From assembly GCA_946965045.2 (NCBI GenBank), contig OX337242.1, forward strand, positions 1,984,001-2,048,000: a stretch of DNA of 64,000 nt, read 5' to 3'. The notes beneath the pieces were generated by a model. That model was not told the origin of the DNA and did not search any database. It worked only from the letters and a program-made list of their open reading frames with translations. The position numbers and the translations under genes were made by a program. Within the stretch, counting starts at the first letter, position 1. Each line of letters begins with the position of its first letter. Source of the DNA: Epithemia pelagica (taxonomy: Eukaryota; Bacillariophyta; Bacillariophyceae; Surirellales; Surirellaceae). Positions 59,638-64,000 of the stretch are shown here, piece after piece.

Positions 59638-62212
59638 ATGGGGTTTGCTCGGATTGCCGTCTTTGTCATCATACCATGGGCATTCGTCACGAGCACCATG
59701 GGAATGGTAGAGCACTCTGCCGCCCGGTGGACACGAGGAGCAACTTTGTCCCATAGTCATCCCAGTGGCCATGTCCGATTGTCTTCCGCACGAAGATTGC
59801 AAGATGCCTCCTTCTCGGTGGATCTTTTCTTGGCAATTTACTATGTCAACAATGAGATTGCAACCAGTATTGAATCAACCCAGCAGGATAGTAGCCAGAC
59901 AAACGATATTGCAGCTCATTTTTGCAAGTCGGTAAACAATCAAGTAAGTGTCCAAAGATATATTTTGGTTGATTTGAAGCCTGGCTGAGACGCCATTTTC
60001 TCATCGTTTTGGTCCATGAATTCAGATTCGTGGTCCCCAAGTCCAGAATGCCGCCAATGCTATTGGTGTCAGCATTGGGACTCTCGAGTTGACAACAAAT
60101 GATGGCAAGGCTGATTACCAGTGTAGGTTTGGACCAACCTCCCGTGTCAATGTTGGTCGAGAGGATGACGGTTTGTTTGTCTTGGAGGTGGCACTCGAAC
60201 AAATTGTGCACGTCTCTTCTCCTACGCCGCTTTCTGCCGACAATGTGACAGCCATTGTGCTAGAAGGATTCAATCGCGGAGCAGGGGGTCGAGTTAGATT
60301 TCGTTGGTTGCTCCGACAACAGCCTGTGTACAATACGGTTGTTACTGTTGAAGTTTTGTTACCCTCTGAGTTGTCTCCATCTAATTCGCCCACACCACAA
60401 CAGTCTGACGAATCAACTTCTCCATCCAGGATCCCCATACCTTCCATGGCTCCTTCGTTTCTTCCATCCACCAAGTTCCCCAGCTTGTCACCTTTCTCTT
60501 CTTCTTCACCAACCATCAACCAAGAGACAGAGGCACCTTCCACAACAGTCGTGAATTCTGCAGTTCCTTCTCAAATACCATCGACTCTTCCAAGTGATTC
60601 AAGTTCGACCAATCCTTCATCTGCAGTTTCTTCCCAACCAACCATCTCTCCAAGCGCATTTCTATCAGCTATCCCTTCGATTCGGCCTTCAAATTCACCG
60701 TCGTCCATTCCAGCAACTGACGGACCAGGAAGTGGTTTCCCTTCGCCGTTCCCTTCCCAGTCGCCGACCAGACAACCATACTCAAACTTGCCATCTTCAA
60801 GATCATTAGATCCAACGATTCTCACTCTGCAGAAGACATCGGCTGATCCTACTTCCGATCCAGGTCCATCATCACCTTCTGTCTATCCTTCTTTAGCTCC
60901 AAGCATCGCACAATCAAAACGTCCTGCTTCAACAGCTTCCAGTGGTACAGATCAAGTGAATGGTCTCCTCGACTGCGACCATGACGACACGTACCACCTT
61001 CCTCTTATCCTTGGAGCGATTGGGGGTTTTGTATGTTTTGTTATTTCGTGTTGCTGCATGTTTTTCATATGGCTCGTTTTTGTTCGCAAAAGACCTCTGG
61101 CAAGGTATTATCAATCCAAAAATTCTCAAGCGGATGATTCAACGCCGTTTGATCCGGCCATGATAAGTTTCACGGAAGAATCGTCGTCGGTTGCCAACAC
61201 ACCAGATGAGAAAACTGCAAAATCGAATGCACATGCAGGACGAAAAGAAAGCGATGGCTTTTGGAGTAGCTTTGATGACAGTTCCATGTTTACAAGTGAA
61301 GATGAGGGAATGATGTATTCCCTCAGTGAAGTTCCCGCTCCTTCCCATGAATCTTCAATGATTTTACCCCCTTCACCTGGTAATATTGCCGATTTTGAAC
61401 ATGACTTCGCCTTTCCAGTTATTGAAGAGGAAGATGAGTCACGCCAAGACGATGATGCTCACTCTTCTTCAAAACCGTCTCATGAAGATTCAGCACGTGG
61501 AAAAGAGAGTGAACACGCCTTGCAGTCACACGATAAGACCCAAGAGGATTCGTTCTTTTCCATAGCTTTGAAACGCAGAGCTGCGAGAGACAGAGATATT
61601 TTGGAGTTCTCCGATGAGAATGAGTCCGATCCATTCGTGGACATTGAGAGCGATGATGATGACAGCCATCCCGATATGTTCAAGAGAAGCCTTAAGTACG
61701 AACAAACCGGGCCGAAAAATGTTAGTCCTTCAGAAGTTAGCCAAGCCAACGAGGACGAAAATGCATCTGAGTTATCGCCGTATAGCTTCGCCCCCTCGGT
61801 CTCCATGGATGATAGCTCCTTCAACCCTTACAATGCAGCGAGCTGGATGGGTAGCTCCCAGACGGAAACAAATTTGAGTAACCCTGGCGACGATGCAAAA
61901 CATGTTGGCTCCTCTGAGACCGAAGCGCGGAGACGACATGTTTTGACAACCAAACCATCAGAAAACTATGTGATGACTCGACAAAATGGACAGAAAGGAA
62001 ATCGAGTTCGGAAACCGATGTGGGACAGTACCCTTCTTCGAAATGTGCTCGAACGCGGACAAGTTCTCGCTGGAACTCGACCGCAGTCACAAAAGGGGTC
62101 CACGTCGTCCAAGCAAAGCATGTCGTCTACCCCAGTTACATCACCCGGAGACGATGGATACACCGAAGACAATCGAGGCGGAGTGGGTTCGTCAAGAAAG
62201 GTGTCTCTATAG
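59638..62212 (+). CDS. type I membrane protein with Pro-Ser-Thr-rich stalk
   Basis: Exons 59638-59943 and 60026-62212 (82-bp intron, GTAAGT...TTCAG, phase 0) encode 830 residues. The protein has a signal peptide (MGFARIAVFVIIPWAFVTST), an N-terminal ectodomain of about 210 residues spanning the intron (FSVDLFLAIYYVNNEIATSI; ANAIGVSIGTLEL; FVLEVALEQIVHVSS), and a long P-S/T-x-x-P-like stalk of about 200 residues. A membrane helix (LPLILGAIGGFVCFVISCCC and on, about 437-462) is followed by a 370-residue acidic, Ser-rich cytosolic tail. The ectodomain is not recognised. The architecture resembles the protein at 29965-31635 and other diatom surface proteins. The long tail suggests signalling or cytoskeletal contacts, but no motif proves this. 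Confidence 0.75.
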
Positions 62213-62588
62213 CTTTTGAAGCTACAGATATCCCTCTAATTTACTTGTGCGAATACAAGGGCATTATATCGCATCTTGAATTCATCCAGCTACGCCCAAT
62301 TGCATCATTGTAGGATAGGGGGACACAAAATTCAAGGTCCCATAGGTTTTGAAGGGTTCCAGATCATAGAAAATGGAAAGATACCATCCGAAACAGAAAT
62401 TGAACGTCAACTTGACTGCGAAGCCCTTCGATCCGTCCTGAGGATCAAGAAACAAACGAGAAGTGACCAATAGTTTCTAATGAAACTATTTTAGTCGACA
62501 GAGTGGATATAGGCTGCCTCAATGTCTACAGCGCCAACATGAATGATATGATTCGATACGTCTGGATTAAGATTTCTTCTCAACCCGG
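62213..62588. other. convergent intergenic region
   Basis: 376 bp between convergent 3' ends. Nothing was recognised. Confidence 0.4.
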
Positions 62589-63890
62589 TCACATTCCGAG
62601 ATACGCAAATTCCAACTTCCGAATAGACATGAGAGGCCGTCCTTTTTCTTCCGCGACAATAACGAAGTGTTCATTCAGTTGATCATCTCCCACCAATTCA
62701 AACTCGCCGAGACTTGCTTGAAAAAAGTGCCGCGCATCGTACGGATTACTTCCAGTCGCGTGCAAATAGTTGGCATTGGGGAGTAGCTTGCGATACTCTT
62801 GGGCTGCTTGCTTCGCCGACGGACATGACGGTGGATATTGCTTGACGATACCCGCTGATATGTACACAGATCCGCTCGACATTCCTCGATAGTAATCGAC
62901 GGACACACGATATCGACCGGGGACAAGAGATGACAAATCCCAGCCTATTATCGCATCACTGGTACAGAGTCGAACACGGGGCGGGTCAAAGGCATAGGCA
63001 CAATCTCCGAGCATGAAAGTTGCGGTTGAAGCCTGCATGTTGAGCGGATTTTCCTGAAAAATTGGGTGCAGTATAATGTGTTTGGTCGTTGAGTTATGAT
63101 TTTGGAAGGCAGTTTCCATACTCGCATTGTTGTATATGGAAACTTTATTACGGGTAGAGCCATTGGAATTGGGACTCAAATACGCCAATGCTTTGATTGG
63201 CTGCCTTTGTTCCGCGGCCATCCGAGCGCAATTGAGTAACTTGGCATAGGAAAATCGTCCGTTTTTCTCCATAAACGATCCGTAGGGAATTTCCAAGTGA
63301 GAGCCATCTGATAATGATAGAGCAGAAACATGAAATGGACAATAGGTGAGAACCCATCTTGGATCTTGGATGCACACCGATTCGGTGTGAGAAGCGTTTC
63401 GGTCAGTGGTGTGCGTACGTACCTTGTTTCCCCACAAGAACGGTGGAATCAATGACCCGAAAAATGTGCACCTTGGCGGGGAGGCTCATATCGCTTCGCG
63501 CGGTGGCTATAGCCAACTGTCGGTACAAATCTAAATCGCTGCTCACTTCTTGCATACTCGTCGATGAAGACAGTGAGATGTGAAATAAGGATATATGTTC
63601 AACCGAAGCAATATGAAAGGCTTGTGCGGCAGCTTCGACCAGTTTCCAATAGGAAGCGTTCCCATTTTCATCCAGCAAAAAATCCACATCAAATCGGACA
63701 AGGGCATTGGCTGAGTTTAGTTCAAAAGACAGAATATGGATTGTGAGATTGAATACCTGAAAAGAAATGATAGATTTAATTCACGCGAAAAATATATGCA
63801 ATCAAGCACACTTACGTCGGCGATGGAGAGACAATTCAATTTGTGTTCCTCCAATTCGACTTCTTCGAACACCGCTCGGCATTGTCCCGA
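62589..63890 (-). CDS. unrecognised multi-exon gene, 5' part beyond the window
   Basis: The last three exons can be placed: one ending at 63816 (5' border unclear, near 63880-63920), 63756-63423 and 63307-62589. The introns are GTAAGT...TTTTCAG (59 bp) and GTACGT...TTATCAG (115 bp). The joined frame runs EEVELEEHKLNCLSIAD, FNLTIHILSFELNSANALVR, DFLLDENGNASYWKLVEAAA and DGSHLEIPYGSFMEKNGRFS, and ends in a VAEEKGRPLMSIRKLEF segment. A CSPSAKQAAQEYRKL-like part lies in the last exon. I do not recognise the family. The C-terminal ~130 residues look like a beta-rich domain (WDLSSLVPGRYRVSVDYYRG). Location and role are unknown. Confidence 0.55.
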
Positions 63891-64000
63891 ATGGTCCAGC
63901 CGATGGGTGATTGGCGCTCAGGTGGTGTTGCGCTTGGGATACTGCTCGTTGTGCGATTTGTGAGGGTGGTTGCGCTCGTACCACCGTGCGACGAACCGTA

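Overview
The window is nuclear DNA of a eukaryote, most probably a pennate diatom or a close stramenopile. Genes are mostly intron-poor. The introns that can be placed are short (about 52-200 bp, mostly 65-120) with GTACGT/GTAAGT donors. Several proteins carry a signal peptide ending in an ASAFAP-like plastid-targeting junction, and two membrane proteins carry the Pro-Ser-Thr-rich ectodomains common in diatoms. No prokaryotic operon, phage, CRISPR, rRNA or convincing tRNA gene was seen. The species is inferred, not proven.

Left part (1-15 kb): 3' end of a P-type cation ATPase with a one-base frame break; a tRNA-splicing endonuclease-like gene; a TM9/nonaspanin gene; an HNH-like gene of unknown role; a 1.5-kb mosaic of broken fragments of three unrelated host genes (3-hydroxyisobutyryl-CoA hydrolase, PI-PLC-like, TM9); and a four-exon SNF2/RING helicase whose Walker A motif lies on a 20-nt microexon. 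A ~133-bp structured repeat sits upstream of the TM9 gene and again, inverted and almost identical, at 26.5 kb.

Middle (15-46 kb): TPR protein, tRNA m7G methyltransferase-like, small basic protein, three-domain fasciclin protein, mitochondrial FAD glycerol-3-phosphate dehydrogenase, NAD(P)-binding SDR, coiled-coil protein, Pro-Ser-Thr-rich membrane protein, plastid rhodanese, secreted DUF7705-like protein, beta-1,4-galactosyltransferase-like enzyme, MYG1, plastid PDZ protein, sulfotransferase-like enzyme (with a perfect 41-bp tandem duplication that switches frame) and a RING-PDZ protein.

Right part (46.8-64 kb), the most interesting: a membrane-anchored NikA-type (SBP family 5) binding protein whose two sequence halves are in swapped order, i.e. 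a natural circular permutation; a five-part RanBP2-zinc-finger/RecQ helicase region with a duplicated 3' end; and a class C (GABA-B-like) seven-helix receptor whose ectodomain resembles the bacterial OpuAC glycine-betaine binding protein. Two neighbouring genes thus put bacterial ABC-importer binding folds on eukaryotic membrane proteins. The window ends with a GT8 glycosyltransferase, a second Pro-Ser-Thr-rich membrane protein and an unrecognised gene running off the right edge.

The genes do not form one pathway; neighbours are mostly independent units, often divergent pairs sharing short promoters. Starts were moved to the first sensible ATG wherever the longest open frame begins at a non-ATG codon. 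Introns were placed by GT-AG sites plus frame arithmetic; none has been checked against transcripts.
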